Source of the DNA: Bordetella parapertussis
Lineage (GTDB): Bacteria; Pseudomonadota; Gammaproteobacteria; Burkholderiales; SG8-41
Reading direction: 5' to 3'
Assembly: GCA_945870465.1 (NCBI GenBank)
Contig: CAMBSS010000003.1
Span: 1 to 61,094, forward strand
Length of the DNA stretch: 61,094 nt
Shown here: positions 24,753 to 33,821 of the stretch, in pieces
Position numbering within the stretch: the first letter of the stretch is position 1
Layout: every line of letters starts with the position of its first letter
Notes under the pieces: generated by a model
What the model was told of the DNA's origin: nothing
The model's database searches: none
The model's input: only the letters and a program-made list of their open reading frames with translations
Made by a program: the position numbers and the translations under genes

Positions 24753-25661
24753 TTACTTGTAGACGGCGGGATCGCCCGAATCCGTGGGGCTTGCCAGCAG
24801 GTTCTTGAATTGCGCCGACATCGGGACGTTGTAATTGATGCCTTTGGGCGGAACCGGCGAGGTGAACCACTTGGCGTAGATCTTGTTGACTTCGCCGCTC
24901 TTGTAGACTGCGGCAATCGCGCCGTCGGCTATTTTTTTGAACGCGGGGTCGTCCTTGCGCATCATGATGCCGTACGGCTCGGGCAGGGACAGCGCATCGG
25001 ATGAAATCACGTAATCTTCAGGCGTGCGTGACGAGGCCACCAGCGTATACAGAAGAATATCGTCCATTACGAAAGCCACCGCGCGGCCCGTTTCGACCAT
25101 CTGGAACGCTTCCGGGTGTCCGTTCGCGGGGATGATGTTCATGCCCATGTTCTTGGCGACATTGAGGTCGGTCACCCCCTTGATGTTCGTGGTGCCCGAA
25201 GTTGACACGACGGTCTTGCCCTTGAGGTCGTCAGCGGACTTGATGCCCGACGACTTCTTGGTCACGTAGCGGTTCGCGGTCAGAAAATGCGTGATGGCGA
25301 AGGCAACTTCTTTCTGGCGCGCGACGTTGTTGGTCGTCGAGCCGCACTCGAGGTCAACCGTGCCGTTGGCGATCAGCGGAATGCGGTTCGCCGACGTTAC
25401 CAGCTGGTATTTGACTTCGAGCTTGGGCATTTTGAGTTCAGCCTTGACCGCGTCGACGATCTTGCCGCACAGGTCCATCGCAAATCCGATCGGCTGTTGC
25501 TTGTCGTCCAGGTACGAGAACGGAATCGAGGCATCACGATGGCCTACCGTAATGTAGCCGGTGTCCTTGATTTTCTTCAGTGTGCCGTCCTGCGCGAGCG
25601 CGGGCGTCGCGCACAGCGCGCACGCGATGAGGGCCAGTGCCAGTTTCGAAATATGGTTCAT
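24753..25661 (-). CDS. gltI: Glutamate/aspartate ABC receptor
   Basis: The 302-residue exported receptor has a signal peptide (LALALIACALCATPALA). The family 3 binding-protein core carries the GltI signature ECGSTTNNVARQKEVAFAIT and SGTTNIKGVTDLN. It binds L-glutamate and L-aspartate in the periplasm for GltJKL. TGGAGAA lies close upstream of the ATG. It is the first gene of the operon; its promoter must lie in the 345-bp gap 25662-26006. Confidence 0.94.
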   Translation of the reverse strand: MNHISKLALALIACALCATPALAQDGTLKKIKDTGYITVGHRDASIPFSYLDDKQQPIGFAMDLCGKIVDAVKAELKMPKLEVKYQLVTSANRIPLIANGTVDLECGSTTNNVARQKEVAFAITHFLTANRYVTKKSSGIKSADDLKGKTVVSTSGTTNIKGVTDLNVAKNMGMNIIPANGHPEAFQMVETGRAVAFVMDDILLYTLVASSRTPEDYVISSDALSLPEPYGIMMRKDDPAFKKIADGAIAAVYKSGEVNKIYAKWFTSPVPPKGINYNVPMSAQFKNLLASPTDSGDPAVYK

Positions 25662-26006
25662 GCATTTCTCCAGATTATCGGTTTTTGTAGCGAATTTTTA
25701 TCAATGCAATCAGCTGAATCCAGCATTGAGGCGACCAATCTAGCCCAACAGTTTGGGCTTGTCCAGCATTGTCGCCCCGTATTGCAGGTGATGCGCCGCG
25801 CCATTGTCAGACACATATTAACAATCGCTATGCCGTTCCCTGCGCCGGCGTAACACCATGATTCATATGGGGCTGAATATGCGTCTTTAGCTGGCTGCAA
25901 TGCGATGGTGCATGTTGCGCCCGATGGCGGTGCCGCGGGGAGCCAACGGGTGGAGAATCGGGGATTGAGCAAAAATCCAAAGAGCGGTGTGCCGCAATCC
26001 TGTTTT
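25662..26006. promoter_or_regulatory. Gene-free region upstream of gltI
   Basis: 345 bp between the gltI start and the stop of Bug receptor 3. No coding sequence has convincing codon use. The part next to gltI is AT-richer (for example GATAAAAATT on the minus strand about 40 bases before the ATG) and could hold the promoter. No confident -35/-10 pair, operator or terminator was identified. Confidence 0.4.
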
Positions 26007-26969
26007 CTAGTCGAGCTTGGCGCCGGACTGCCGGATGACGCGCGACCACTTGGCGGTTTCCTCGCGGATATAGGCGGCAAACTGCGCGGGTGTGCCGGGG
26101 ATAAGGTCGAACCCGATGTTGATGAACTGATCGCGCGCGTCCTGCGCCTTGAGCGCTTTACCAATCTCTACATTCAGACGCTGTACGATGTCCTGCGGGG
26201 TGGCGGCCGCGACGAGTATGCCGTTCCAGGTCACCACTTCATAACCAGGCAGACCCGCTTCAATCACGGTCGGCAGCTCGGGGAGTAGCGCGGTGCGGCG
26301 CGCGCTGGTGATGGCGAGCCCGCGGAGTTTGCCGGCTTTCACATACGGCAACAATCCCGGAATGGCATTGATCATCAGCGAAATGCGGCCGCTCGACAGA
26401 TCAATCAGCGCCTGCGGGAATGACTTGTAAGGCACGTGCAGCATTTCCACGTGCGCCAGGCTTTTGAACAGTTCTCCGGACAGATGAGATGTCGTGCCGC
26501 TGCCCACCGACGGGAAAGTCAGATCGCCCGGCCGGGTCTTCGCCAGCGCGATCAGTTGCTTCACGTTCGTTGCCGGCAATGAAGGGTGCACCACGAGCAG
26601 TAGCGGTCCCGAACTCACCAGCGATATGGGCGCCAGATCCTTCTGCGGATCGTAAGCAAGCTGCGGATACAGGCTGGGATTGGTGGCGAGCCCCGGAAAG
26701 CCCAGCAGCAGTGTGTAGCCGTCAGGTGGCGATTTGCTCACCATCTCGGCCGCGATATTGCCACCGGCGCCGGGCCGGTTGTCGACGCCCACGCCGTGAC
26801 CGAGCCCCTCGGACAGCTTCTGCGCGACGATGCGGCCGACAATGTCGGTCGTCGCGCCTGCCGCAGAAGCGACGACGAGACGCAGCGGCCGCGCCGGATA
26901 GGTTTGCGCCTGCGCGAGCGATGCGCACAGAACAACGGCTGAGGAGAGGATTAGAATCGGGGTTTGCAT
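26007..26969 (-). CDS. Bug/TctC family tricarboxylate-type receptor 3
   Basis: From the ATG at 26969 the product is 320 residues, with a good signal peptide (MQTPILILSSAVVLCASLAQ). CCGGAAAA lies upstream. The mature part begins TYPARPLRLVVASAAGATTD and keeps VDNRPGAGGNIAAEMV and LPTVIEAGLPGYEVV. The open frame extends further but overlaps the divergent MmgE/PrpD gene. The two ATGs are only 22 bp apart, so each promoter must lie within the other gene or the genes are regulated from further away. Confidence 0.9.
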   Translation of the reverse strand: MQTPILILSSAVVLCASLAQAQTYPARPLRLVVASAAGATTDIVGRIVAQKLSEGLGHGVGVDNRPGAGGNIAAEMVSKSPPDGYTLLLGFPGLATNPSLYPQLAYDPQKDLAPISLVSSGPLLLVVHPSLPATNVKQLIALAKTRPGDLTFPSVGSGTTSHLSGELFKSLAHVEMLHVPYKSFPQALIDLSSGRISLMINAIPGLLPYVKAGKLRGLAITSARRTALLPELPTVIEAGLPGYEVVTWNGILVAAATPQDIVQRLNVEIGKALKAQDARDQFINIGFDLIPGTPAQFAAYIREETAKWSRVIRQSGAKLD

Positions 26970-26991
26970 AACTTTTTTCCGGAACCGCTGC

Positions 26992-28386
26992 ATGTTACCT
27001 GAGGGCCCGCGCGCCAACAACGACGCGCAACCGGCAGTACCCGAATACCTCTTCGAATTGAGCCGCTTTTTGTGCGGCACGCAGATGTCCGACGTTCCTC
27101 AAGCCGTGCGGGAGCGGTGCCAGCGCGTGATCGCGGATTGCGTGGCAGTGATCGGCACGGGCATGCAGACCGCCGAAATGCGCGCACTGACGCAGAGTTA
27201 TCTTGCCGGCAAGCCCGCCGGCGCAAGCTGGGTCATCGGCAGCGGTCGCCGCGCGTCGCCCGAGGATGCGGCGCTGCTCAACGGCACGGCCGGCACATTT
27301 CACGACTTCGACGAAGGCAACACCGCGGCGCACGGCCACCCCGGTATGCAGGCAGTCCCGGCAGCGGTGGCATACGCGCAGCACACCGGCGCAACCGGTA
27401 GCGATCTGCTGCGGGCAGCGGTTCTCGGCTACGAAGTCGGCGCACGCATTGGCGCGGCGAGCAAAATGCGGGTGGCGGTACATCCGCATGGTACTTATGG
27501 CGTGATCGGTGCCGCGGTGGCGGTCGCCAGCCTCAGGCGCTTCGACGCCGCGCAGATGCGCACGACGATCAATATCGCGGCCACCATGGCAATGGCGACC
27601 AATCGCCAGGCGATGCTCGACGAGGCGACCGTACGCAATATCTATACGGGTCACAGCGGTCTCGCGGGGCATCTCGCAACGCAGCTCACCGCGGCGGGCT
27701 TTCGCGGGCAGCGCGACGGCATTGGTTTTACTTTCGGCACCGTGATCGCCGACGGCTTCGATCCGCTGCGCGCGGTCGCGGGTCTTGGGCACGAGTGGTT
27801 GCTGGCTGACGGCTATTTCAAACTGCATCCGGCGGGGCGCTATGCGCATGCGGCGCTCGATGCCCTCGAAGACGCACTGGCGAAGACGGGTGCGCCGCCG
27901 GCGCTGGACGCCATCGAACGCATAGACGTCAGCGCGTTCCGGCTCGCCGCGCTGTTGTCGGGCCGCCGCGTTGCCACCAGCTTCGGCGCCAAGTTCTCGA
28001 TCCCGTTCGCGCTTGCGACGGTGTTGTATCACGGGCGCTCCGGGGTCGACTGTTTTAACGAAGCGGCAGTGGCGAACCCGGTGATACAGGCGCTGGCGTC
28101 CCGCGTCGAGGTGGTCGAGAACGCCGGCTACACCGCGCAGTATCCGGCGCGCCATTTGTGCGACCTGGCGATCCGGTTGCGCGACGGACGTACGCTCACC
28201 GGGCGCTGCGAGATCATGAAAGGCGATCCGGCGAATCCCCATCGCGCGGATGAGGTCGAGCGCAAATACTTTGCGCTGGCCGAGCCGATCTGGGGAAGCG
28301 CGCGGGCGCGCTGGCTTTACGACTCCTGCCTGGGGCTTGAGCGCGTGCCGGACATGCGGGCGCTCGCGGCAGAATTCGTGCCGTGA
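26992..28386 (+). CDS. MmgE/PrpD family protein
   Basis: The 464-residue protein shows the family's two-part layout. A helical domain begins ELSRFLCG and contains AALLNGTAGTFHDFDEGN, where the His-Asp pair lines the active site, and HPHGTYGVIGAAVAVASL. A smaller alpha/beta domain follows from about residue 270. Known members are 2-methylcitrate dehydratase (PrpD) and cis-aconitate decarboxylase; many uncharacterised ones accompany Bug receptors. Neither PrpB nor PrpC is present, so methylcitrate metabolism is not supported. It is probably a hydratase/dehydratase or decarboxylase for a tricarboxylate-like acid taken up via the divergent Bug protein. Confidence 0.88.
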   Translation: MLPEGPRANNDAQPAVPEYLFELSRFLCGTQMSDVPQAVRERCQRVIADCVAVIGTGMQTAEMRALTQSYLAGKPAGASWVIGSGRRASPEDAALLNGTAGTFHDFDEGNTAAHGHPGMQAVPAAVAYAQHTGATGSDLLRAAVLGYEVGARIGAASKMRVAVHPHGTYGVIGAAVAVASLRRFDAAQMRTTINIAATMAMATNRQAMLDEATVRNIYTGHSGLAGHLATQLTAAGFRGQRDGIGFTFGTVIADGFDPLRAVAGLGHEWLLADGYFKLHPAGRYAHAALDALEDALAKTGAPPALDAIERIDVSAFRLAALLSGRRVATSFGAKFSIPFALATVLYHGRSGVDCFNEAAVANPVIQALASRVEVVENAGYTAQYPARHLCDLAIRLRDGRTLTGRCEIMKGDPANPHRADEVERKYFALAEPIWGSARARWLYDSCLGLERVPDMRALAAEFVP

Positions 28387-28407
28387 GAAGCCGGCAATCC
28401 CCGTTTC

Positions 28408-29115
28408 TCAACCTTGATTTTTCTGCCACCACGCGACGCTCGCTTTGGCGAGGGCGCGCGTCGCATCGACACATTGTTTGGCCGTTGCTGGCGGCAGGCG
28501 ATCGAGCACCACCGGCGTTTCGGTGCACGCGAGTATCACGCCGTCTGCACCGTCGGCCGTGAGTCTGCCGATTGCGGTTGCCAGCAGTGCCGCTGCGGCG
28601 TCGAGTTCGTTGCGTTTGACGTGGACGATGGCCGGCAGCACGAGTTCATTGATGTCCGCCGCGCTGTTGACGAGGGTTTGCAGGCCGCGCGCGGCCAGCC
28701 GTTGCTGAAAAAAACCTGCCGCCAGCGTGCCCTTGGTGGCGATCAGCCCGATCGTTGTCCCTTTGATGCGCTGCGCCGCGAGTTCCGCAAGCGCGGCGTC
28801 CGCGATGTGGATGATCGGCAGCCCGCCTTCGCGCACCATGTCGTCGTACCAGTAATGCGCGGTATTGCAGGGAATCGCGATCGCTACCGCGCCGGCCTGC
28901 TTTAACGTGCGTATGCCGTCAAGCAGCGCGGGCAGTGGTGACGCGCCGTTGCCGGCGATGGCGGCGGGCCGATCGGGTATTTGCGGCACTGACCAGGCGA
29001 CCACCGGAATGTGGTCTTCATCGCGCGCGGCGGGCGTCTCCTCGATCAGCTTGCGCAGGAAATCGACGGTCGCCAGCGGACCCATGCCGCCCAATACTCC
29101 CAAGACTTTCTTCAT
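28408..29115 (-). CDS. Aspartate/glutamate racemase family protein
   Basis: From the ATG at 29115 the product is 235 residues. It begins MKKVLGVLGGMGPLATVDF, the hallmark of the aspartate racemase branch. The two catalytic cysteines are C83 in IPCNTAHYW and C197 in LACTETPVVL. It interconverts L- and D-aspartate (or glutamate) without cofactor. It converges with the MmgE/PrpD gene, 21 bp apart. With the gltIJKL operon nearby it may connect D-amino acids to central metabolism. Confidence 0.9.
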   Translation of the reverse strand: MKKVLGVLGGMGPLATVDFLRKLIEETPAARDEDHIPVVAWSVPQIPDRPAAIAGNGASPLPALLDGIRTLKQAGAVAIAIPCNTAHYWYDDMVREGGLPIIHIADAALAELAAQRIKGTTIGLIATKGTLAAGFFQQRLAARGLQTLVNSAADINELVLPAIVHVKRNELDAAAALLATAIGRLTADGADGVILACTETPVVLDRLPPATAKQCVDATRALAKASVAWWQKNQG

Positions 29116-29223
29116 ATTGCGCCGGATTGTTCCAAAGTACGCAGCATAGCGAATCGCGGCGGCTGCGGCTAGCGGCCACCGCGTATACACTACGATTGAC
29201 TACATCGCGGGGACGCTGCGGCT

Positions 29224-29580
29224 ATGCATACGACTTACGATTCGGTTCCGCCATACGTAACCAAGGACGGCTCGGAAATCCGCGAGCTCATGCATCCGTC
29301 CGTCCACGGTAACCGCAACCAGAGCCTTGCCGAAGCGACCGTGCTGCCCGGCGCGCGAACCGCCCTGCACCGGCATCAACTGACTGAAGAGATTTATCAC
29401 ATCACGGGCGGGGCGGGGATGATGACGCTGGGCGGCAAGCGTTTCGCGGTGGCGGTGGGCGATACGATATGCATTGCGCCGGGCACGCCGCACCGCATCG
29501 AGAATACCGGCAAAGCGCCGTTGAAAATTCTGTGCGGGTGTTCTCCCGCGTACTCGCACGCGGATACCGAGCTGATTTAG
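29224..29580 (+). CDS. Small cupin-domain protein
   Basis: A 118-residue single cupin barrel. Metal ligands are in the expected places: H49 and H51 in HRHQLTEE, a Glu at 55 or 56, and H90 in PGTPHRIEN. Cupins of this size act as isomerases, dioxygenases or sugar/acid-binding proteins; no specific activity can be assigned. The ATG at 29224 lies opposite the racemase start, about 108 bp away. Confidence 0.85.
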   Translation: MHTTYDSVPPYVTKDGSEIRELMHPSVHGNRNQSLAEATVLPGARTALHRHQLTEEIYHITGGAGMMTLGGKRFAVAVGDTICIAPGTPHRIENTGKAPLKILCGCSPAYSHADTELI

Positions 29581-29616
29581 CTTGGCGCTGCCCTGGGCGA
29601 AATGATTTCGGCGAAA

Positions 29617-29645
29617 AAATGGCCGCGGCATTGCCGCGGCCATTT
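29617..29645. terminator. Bidirectional terminator hairpin
   Basis: AAATGGCCGCGG, loop CATTG, then CCGCGGCCATTT: a perfect 12-bp stem preceded by an A6 run (29614-29619). As transcribed on the minus strand this gives a U-rich tail, so it ends Bug receptor 4; the cupin gene may share it. Confidence 0.85.
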
Positions 29646-29664
29646 GCATGTTGTGTGCCGTAAC

Positions 29665-30639
29665 TTAGTCTGCGTACTGCCCGGCTTTTTTGATGATCGG
29701 GTCCCATTTCTTGATTTCAGCCTGCAGGTGGGTGCGCAGCGCCTCTGGATTCGCTTTCGCGACCGGCACCGGCACGGCGCCCAGATCGGCGAGGCGCGAT
29801 GTGAACGTTGCGTCCTGTACCGCGGCTTGTAGCGAGGCGACGAGCTTGTCGAGAATGGGCTTAGGCGTGCCTTTCGGCGCGTAGAGGCCGTGCCAGACGA
29901 CGACTTCAAAGTTTTTGAGGCCCGCTTCGTTGAGTGTGGGGACGAATTTTAATGCGGCGACGCGCGTCTTGCTGGTGACGCCGTAGACCTTGACCCTGCC
30001 GGAATTGATTTGATTCGTGGTGTTGGTGGTCTGGTCGCACATCAAATCGACCTGGCCGCTCATCATCGCGACCATCGCGGGGGCCGTGCCTGAATAAGGG
30101 ATCGTCGTGATGTCGGATTGAATTGCGGACATGAAAAGCAGTCCGCACAAATGCGATGCCGCGCCCAGGCCGGCGTTGGCAAGATTGAGTTTGTCCTTGT
30201 TCTGCTTGATATAGGCGATCAGGCCCTTCAGATTATCCGGCGGCAGGGCGGTTTTGGCGATCAACGTCATCGGCACGTCGGCGACCTGGCCGATGAATTC
30301 GAAGTCGTTCATCGTGTCGTACGGCAGCTTGCGATACAAGGTCGGCGAGGTTGACATGCCGATGTGCATCAGCAGCAGCGTATAGCCGTCGTTCTTCGCC
30401 TTGGCGACCTTGTTGATGCCGATGGTGCCGCCCGCGCCGGCCGTGTTGTCTATAGTGATCTGCTGCTTGAGTGAGTTGGTGAGCGTGACGCCGAGATTGC
30501 GCGCCAGCGTGTCGGTGGGTCCGCCGGCAGCAAACGGGACTACGACCACCACCTGTTTGTTCGGATAATCCTGTGCGAAAACGCCGGCCGCGGCGGCCAA
30601 GGCAAGCGCGCACAATAAACGCAGGGATTTGTTCAGCAT
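29665..30639 (-). CDS. Bug/TctC family tricarboxylate-type receptor 4
   Basis: The 324-residue exported receptor has a signal peptide (LLCALALAAAAGVFA) and the Bug core DYPNKQVVVVVPFAAGGPTD, IDNTAGAGGTIGINKVAKAK and FVPTLNEAGLKNFEVV. It is more divergent from the other three receptors in the window; TIPYSG replaces the usual VPYKG. No membrane partners are nearby. Confidence 0.92.
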   Translation of the reverse strand: MLNKSLRLLCALALAAAAGVFAQDYPNKQVVVVVPFAAGGPTDTLARNLGVTLTNSLKQQITIDNTAGAGGTIGINKVAKAKNDGYTLLLMHIGMSTSPTLYRKLPYDTMNDFEFIGQVADVPMTLIAKTALPPDNLKGLIAYIKQNKDKLNLANAGLGAASHLCGLLFMSAIQSDITTIPYSGTAPAMVAMMSGQVDLMCDQTTNTTNQINSGRVKVYGVTSKTRVAALKFVPTLNEAGLKNFEVVVWHGLYAPKGTPKPILDKLVASLQAAVQDATFTSRLADLGAVPVPVAKANPEALRTHLQAEIKKWDPIIKKAGQYAD

Positions 30640-30796
30640 GTGCTTCTTCTCAGTGACTTTAGTGGTCTGGCATGGATCAATGCGCTGACGGCAAATTGCT
30701 CGCAGTCGCGCCGGCCTGTCCTGGTTCCGCTTCGCAAAAGCGAGCGGTTGGGAAGTCTACCCCAAATGCGGAATTGCCGGGCAGTACTGTGCGGCG

Positions 30797-31666
30797 TCAG
30801 TGCCGCGTCAGAAACGCCTCGATAATCGCGGCGAGCTTCACCGGTTGATCGTGGTGCATCATGTGCCCGCAATCCTGCAGTTCGATTTCCCTGAAATCCC
30901 TGAAAGCGGCCTTGCGTTCGGCCAGTTGCTGCACAGAATCGGTGCGCCATCCGCGGCCGTTGGTTTCATCGCCGGTAACCCACAGGACGGGTGCCGTGAC
31001 CTGCCGCCAACACGCCAGTAGTTCCTCGAGCCGGGTCAAAACGGGGTTGACGAACTTGTGCTTCGGGTCGCTGCGCAGCGTGACCTCGGCGGGGCCGGTC
31101 TGCTTGGCCCAGTGCTGGGCAAGGAAGTGCGCCTGCTCGTCCGTCAGGCGCCGGTTGTTTTTTTTAAGGCGGGCCGCGACCGCGTCGAACGAAGTGTAGG
31201 AATTGAAGCGCGGCGGCGCGCGCAACTCATCGAGCCATTGCTGGTAGCGCCCGGCTGCCTGGTCCGGCGCGGTGCGCCCCATGCCGAAGCCTTCGAGCGA
31301 GACGAGCCTCGCGACGCGCTGCGGCCGGATGCCCGCATAAGTGCAGGCGACGTTGCCGCCCATGCTGTGCGCGACCAGGTTGACCGGCATGTCGGGCTGG
31401 TAGATTTCCAGCAGCGCGTCGAGATCGGCGTAGTAATCGGGAAACCAATAACCGCCGGCCGCCCATTCGGTCAGTCCGAAGCCGCGCCAGTCGGGCGCGA
31501 CAACGTACCATTCGCGCTGGAAGCAATCGACCAGAAACTGGAACGAGGCCGACACATCCATCCAGCCATGCAGCAAAAACATTTTTGGCGCGGCAGAGTC
31601 GCCCCAGGTGCGCACTTGGTAGCGCAGGTTGCGTATGGTGTGTATATGCGATTGGCTTGGTTTCAT
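30797..31666 (-). CDS. Alpha/beta hydrolase
   Basis: The 289-residue protein has oxyanion-hole segment LLHGWMD, nucleophile elbow VAHSMGGNVA (Ser in SMGG) and catalytic His near the C-terminus in QDCGHMMHHDQP. There is no signal peptide. The fold covers esterases, lactonases, haloalkane and epoxide hydrolases. With EamA and repeat element F upstream on the same strand, it may be transcribed from its own promoter after the element. Confidence 0.88.
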   Translation of the reverse strand: MKPSQSHIHTIRNLRYQVRTWGDSAAPKMFLLHGWMDVSASFQFLVDCFQREWYVVAPDWRGFGLTEWAAGGYWFPDYYADLDALLEIYQPDMPVNLVAHSMGGNVACTYAGIRPQRVARLVSLEGFGMGRTAPDQAAGRYQQWLDELRAPPRFNSYTSFDAVAARLKKNNRRLTDEQAHFLAQHWAKQTGPAEVTLRSDPKHKFVNPVLTRLEELLACWRQVTAPVLWVTGDETNGRGWRTDSVQQLAERKAAFRDFREIELQDCGHMMHHDQPVKLAAIIEAFLTRH

Positions 31667-31737
31667 GGGCGATGGTTGATGGTCAGGCGAGGCATACTTG
31701 TTGGTGGAATTGTATTCATCGTTCGGTCCTTGATAGC

Positions 31738-31806
31738 GCGAGAGACGAAGAGGCAGGAGAGACGATAGACGGTTCTCCCCTCTCGTCTCTCGCCTGGCGC
31801 CTCTCT
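31738..31806. repeat. Tandem-unit hairpin element F
   Basis: Purine arm 31738-31769 (GCGAGAGACGAAGAGGC and similar units). Pyrimidine arm 31776-31806 (CTCTCGTCTCTCGCC, then GCGCCTCTCT). It lies in the 150-bp gap between the EamA stop and the hydrolase start, both on the minus strand. Unit edges are less regular than in other elements. Confidence 0.72.
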
Positions 31807-31816
31807 TGTTTTTAAA

Positions 31817-32731
31817 CTATTCCTGCCCGATTTCCGGCGCGACGCTTTTCTGGCCGCGCAGCGTGAGCCACGACAACAACGCCAGGCTCGCGCCGATCAG
31901 CAGCATGCCGATGATTTCGGTGCCGCCGGGTTCTTCGCCGTACTGGAGTTTCGACAGCAGCACGCCGAGCGCGGGTACCGCCATCATGCCGAGGCTCGCA
32001 ATCCCCGCCGGCAGGTGCTTGAGTATATACAGCCACAGCAGCCAGCCGGCAACCGAGCCCAGCACGATGCCGTAAGCGAGCATGAGCACGAAGTAGCCGC
32101 TCCATTCGATCGGGCGCGACGGCACCAGCCACGCGATGACGCCGCCCACTACGCCGCCCAGCAACATCTGCCACGCGGTCACCGGCAGCATGTCGAAATT
32201 GCCTTCATTGCGCCATCGCTTCACGATGATCGAGCTTATCGCCCAGCACACGCCCGCCAGCACGGCGTACACGCGGCTGGCCAGGCTGCCGGCGAGGTTC
32301 CACGGTTCGAGCACCAGCACGAGTCCGCTCGCCGTCAACGCAATCGCGATCCATTGCAGGCCGCGGATACGCTCGCCGAGCAGCGGCCACGCAAGAAGCA
32401 GCGTCCAGAACGGGAAGGTGTAAACCAGTACGGTCGATTTGCCGACCGCGCCGGCGACCAGCGCCCACGCCGCGAAACACAGAAAGCCGGTGGTCTGGAA
32501 GATTCCCAGCAGCATCAGCCGCGCGGGCGCGACCGGCGCCAGCGGTTTTTTCATCCATATCATGGCGATGAACAGAAGTACCGCGCTGGGCATCGTGCGC
32601 AAGGCAGCGATATCGAAAGGGCCGGCGAAGCGCAGGCTTTCTTTGAGCACGATCCAGTTGTAAGCCCAGATCAGAGACAACAGGCAAAGTGCCGCAAGCG
32701 CGGAACGGGTGGCTGATACGGGCGGTGGCAT
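31817..32731 (-). CDS. DMT superfamily transporter (EamA type)
   Basis: The 304-residue membrane protein has ten predicted helices in two EamA repeats (about residues 12-140 and 155-290). The first repeat contains ALRTMPSAVLLF and the second CWAISSIIVKRW. EamA proteins export amino acids, purines and other metabolites; the substrate is not predictable. It is divergent from the TraB/GumN gene across 78 bp. Confidence 0.9.
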   Translation of the reverse strand: MPPPVSATRSALAALCLLSLIWAYNWIVLKESLRFAGPFDIAALRTMPSAVLLFIAMIWMKKPLAPVAPARLMLLGIFQTTGFLCFAAWALVAGAVGKSTVLVYTFPFWTLLLAWPLLGERIRGLQWIAIALTASGLVLVLEPWNLAGSLASRVYAVLAGVCWAISSIIVKRWRNEGNFDMLPVTAWQMLLGGVVGGVIAWLVPSRPIEWSGYFVLMLAYGIVLGSVAGWLLWLYILKHLPAGIASLGMMAVPALGVLLSKLQYGEEPGGTEIIGMLLIGASLALLSWLTLRGQKSVAPEIGQE

Positions 32732-32809
32732 TCCGGCGCGAAATTGGTTAAGTTATAGCGGACGAAAAAAGGCAACGCGGATTATGCGGCAAATTTCCGC
32801 GCCGCACCT

Positions 32810-33715
32810 ATGCGAAGACCACTGGCCCAACTCATTTTTTATATTTGCGTGCTGGCGCTCGCGCCTTTTGCGCCAGGGTCATCGCGCGCGCACGCGCAGG
32901 CCGCCGCCAATTACGATCAAGGACTGCTGTGGCGCGTTGAGAAGCCGGGCGCCGCCGCCAGCCATCTGTTCGGCACCGTGCATCTTGCCGACAAGCGCGT
33001 CACGGCCATACCCGACGCGGTGCGCAAACAGTTCGACGCCGCGAAGTCATTCACCATGGAGGTTTCACCCGATCAGTCGAACATCGCAACGCTGGCCGCG
33101 CGCATGGTCTATATGGACGGCCGCGACCTGTCGGGCGTCGTGGGCGAGGAATTTTTCCGCAAGGTTGCGGCGCTGACCGCGGGCATCGGCCTGCCGGCGG
33201 AAATGGCGCGCATGTTCAAACCGTGGGCGATGGTGCTGCTGCTGCAGATGCCGCAACAGAAAATGGAAGACGTGCTCGATTTCACGCTGCAGCGCATGGC
33301 ATCGCAGCAGGGCAAGCCGCTCAGCTATCTGGAAAGCGTCGACGAACAGGTCGCGGCATTCGAGCGCATGTCGGAAGCGGAACAGATCGCACTGCTCAAG
33401 CACGCCGTCGAAACCCACCATGAACTGAAGGCGCAGACTGAGAAACTGGTGCAGGCGTATTTACAGCGCGATCTGGGCCAGATGTGGCAAATCGGCGAGG
33501 CGGAAGCGGAGCGGCGTCCGGAATTAAAGCCGTTAAAACAGGTGTTCGATCAGCGCCTGCTCTACGACCGCAATACGCGCATGGCAGAGCGCATGCAGCC
33601 GCAGTTGAAAGCAGGTGCGGCTTTCGTGGCGGTCGGTGCTTTGCACCTGTATGGCGACAAAGGCCTCTTGAGCCTGCTCGCGCGCGACGGCTATCGGGTG
33701 TCGCGCGTGTATTGA
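32810..33715 (+). CDS. TraB/GumN family protein
   Basis: The 301-residue product has a signal peptide of about 29 residues (RRPLAQLIFYICVLALA). GTVHLADKRV carries the first GxxH motif and ALHLYGDKGLL the second, at the start and end of the domain as in the TIKI/TraB/GumN clan. TIKI relatives are metal-dependent proteases; the function of bacterial members is unknown. It is probably periplasmic. It converges with the DUF4124 gene on element G. Confidence 0.87.
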   Translation: MRRPLAQLIFYICVLALAPFAPGSSRAHAQAAANYDQGLLWRVEKPGAAASHLFGTVHLADKRVTAIPDAVRKQFDAAKSFTMEVSPDQSNIATLAARMVYMDGRDLSGVVGEEFFRKVAALTAGIGLPAEMARMFKPWAMVLLLQMPQQKMEDVLDFTLQRMASQQGKPLSYLESVDEQVAAFERMSEAEQIALLKHAVETHHELKAQTEKLVQAYLQRDLGQMWQIGEAEAERRPELKPLKQVFDQRLLYDRNTRMAERMQPQLKAGAAFVAVGALHLYGDKGLLSLLARDGYRVSRVY

Positions 33716-33720
33716 TGAAC

Positions 33721-33799
33721 GAGAGGAGAGGGGGGCGAGAGGACTGAAGACTTTCCGCCTCTCGCCTCTCGCATTTCGCTTTTCGCTTTTCGCCTCTCC
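33721..33799. repeat. Tandem-unit hairpin element G
   Basis: Purine arm 33721-33742 (GAGAGGAGAG, GGCGAGAGG). Pyrimidine arm 33755-33799, made of the 7-bp unit CCTCTCG followed by the variant TTTCGCT repeated. Within one arm the unit sequence changes while the period stays near 7. It lies between convergent genes. Confidence 0.8.
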
Positions 33800-33800
33800 A

Positions 33801-33820
33801 CAGGTGGCTAACGCCACCTG
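33801..33820. terminator. Short hairpin after element G
   Basis: CAGGTGGC, loop TAAC, GCCACCTG: a perfect 8-bp stem right before the DUF4124 stop on the minus strand. There is no U tract, so it is only a possible terminator. Confidence 0.5.
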
Positions 33821-33821
33821 A

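Noticed and set aside
25658..26164. 168-codon open frame on the minus strand upstream of gltI
   Set aside because: Overlaps the end of Bug receptor 3 out of frame and has low-complexity Arg/Ser composition.
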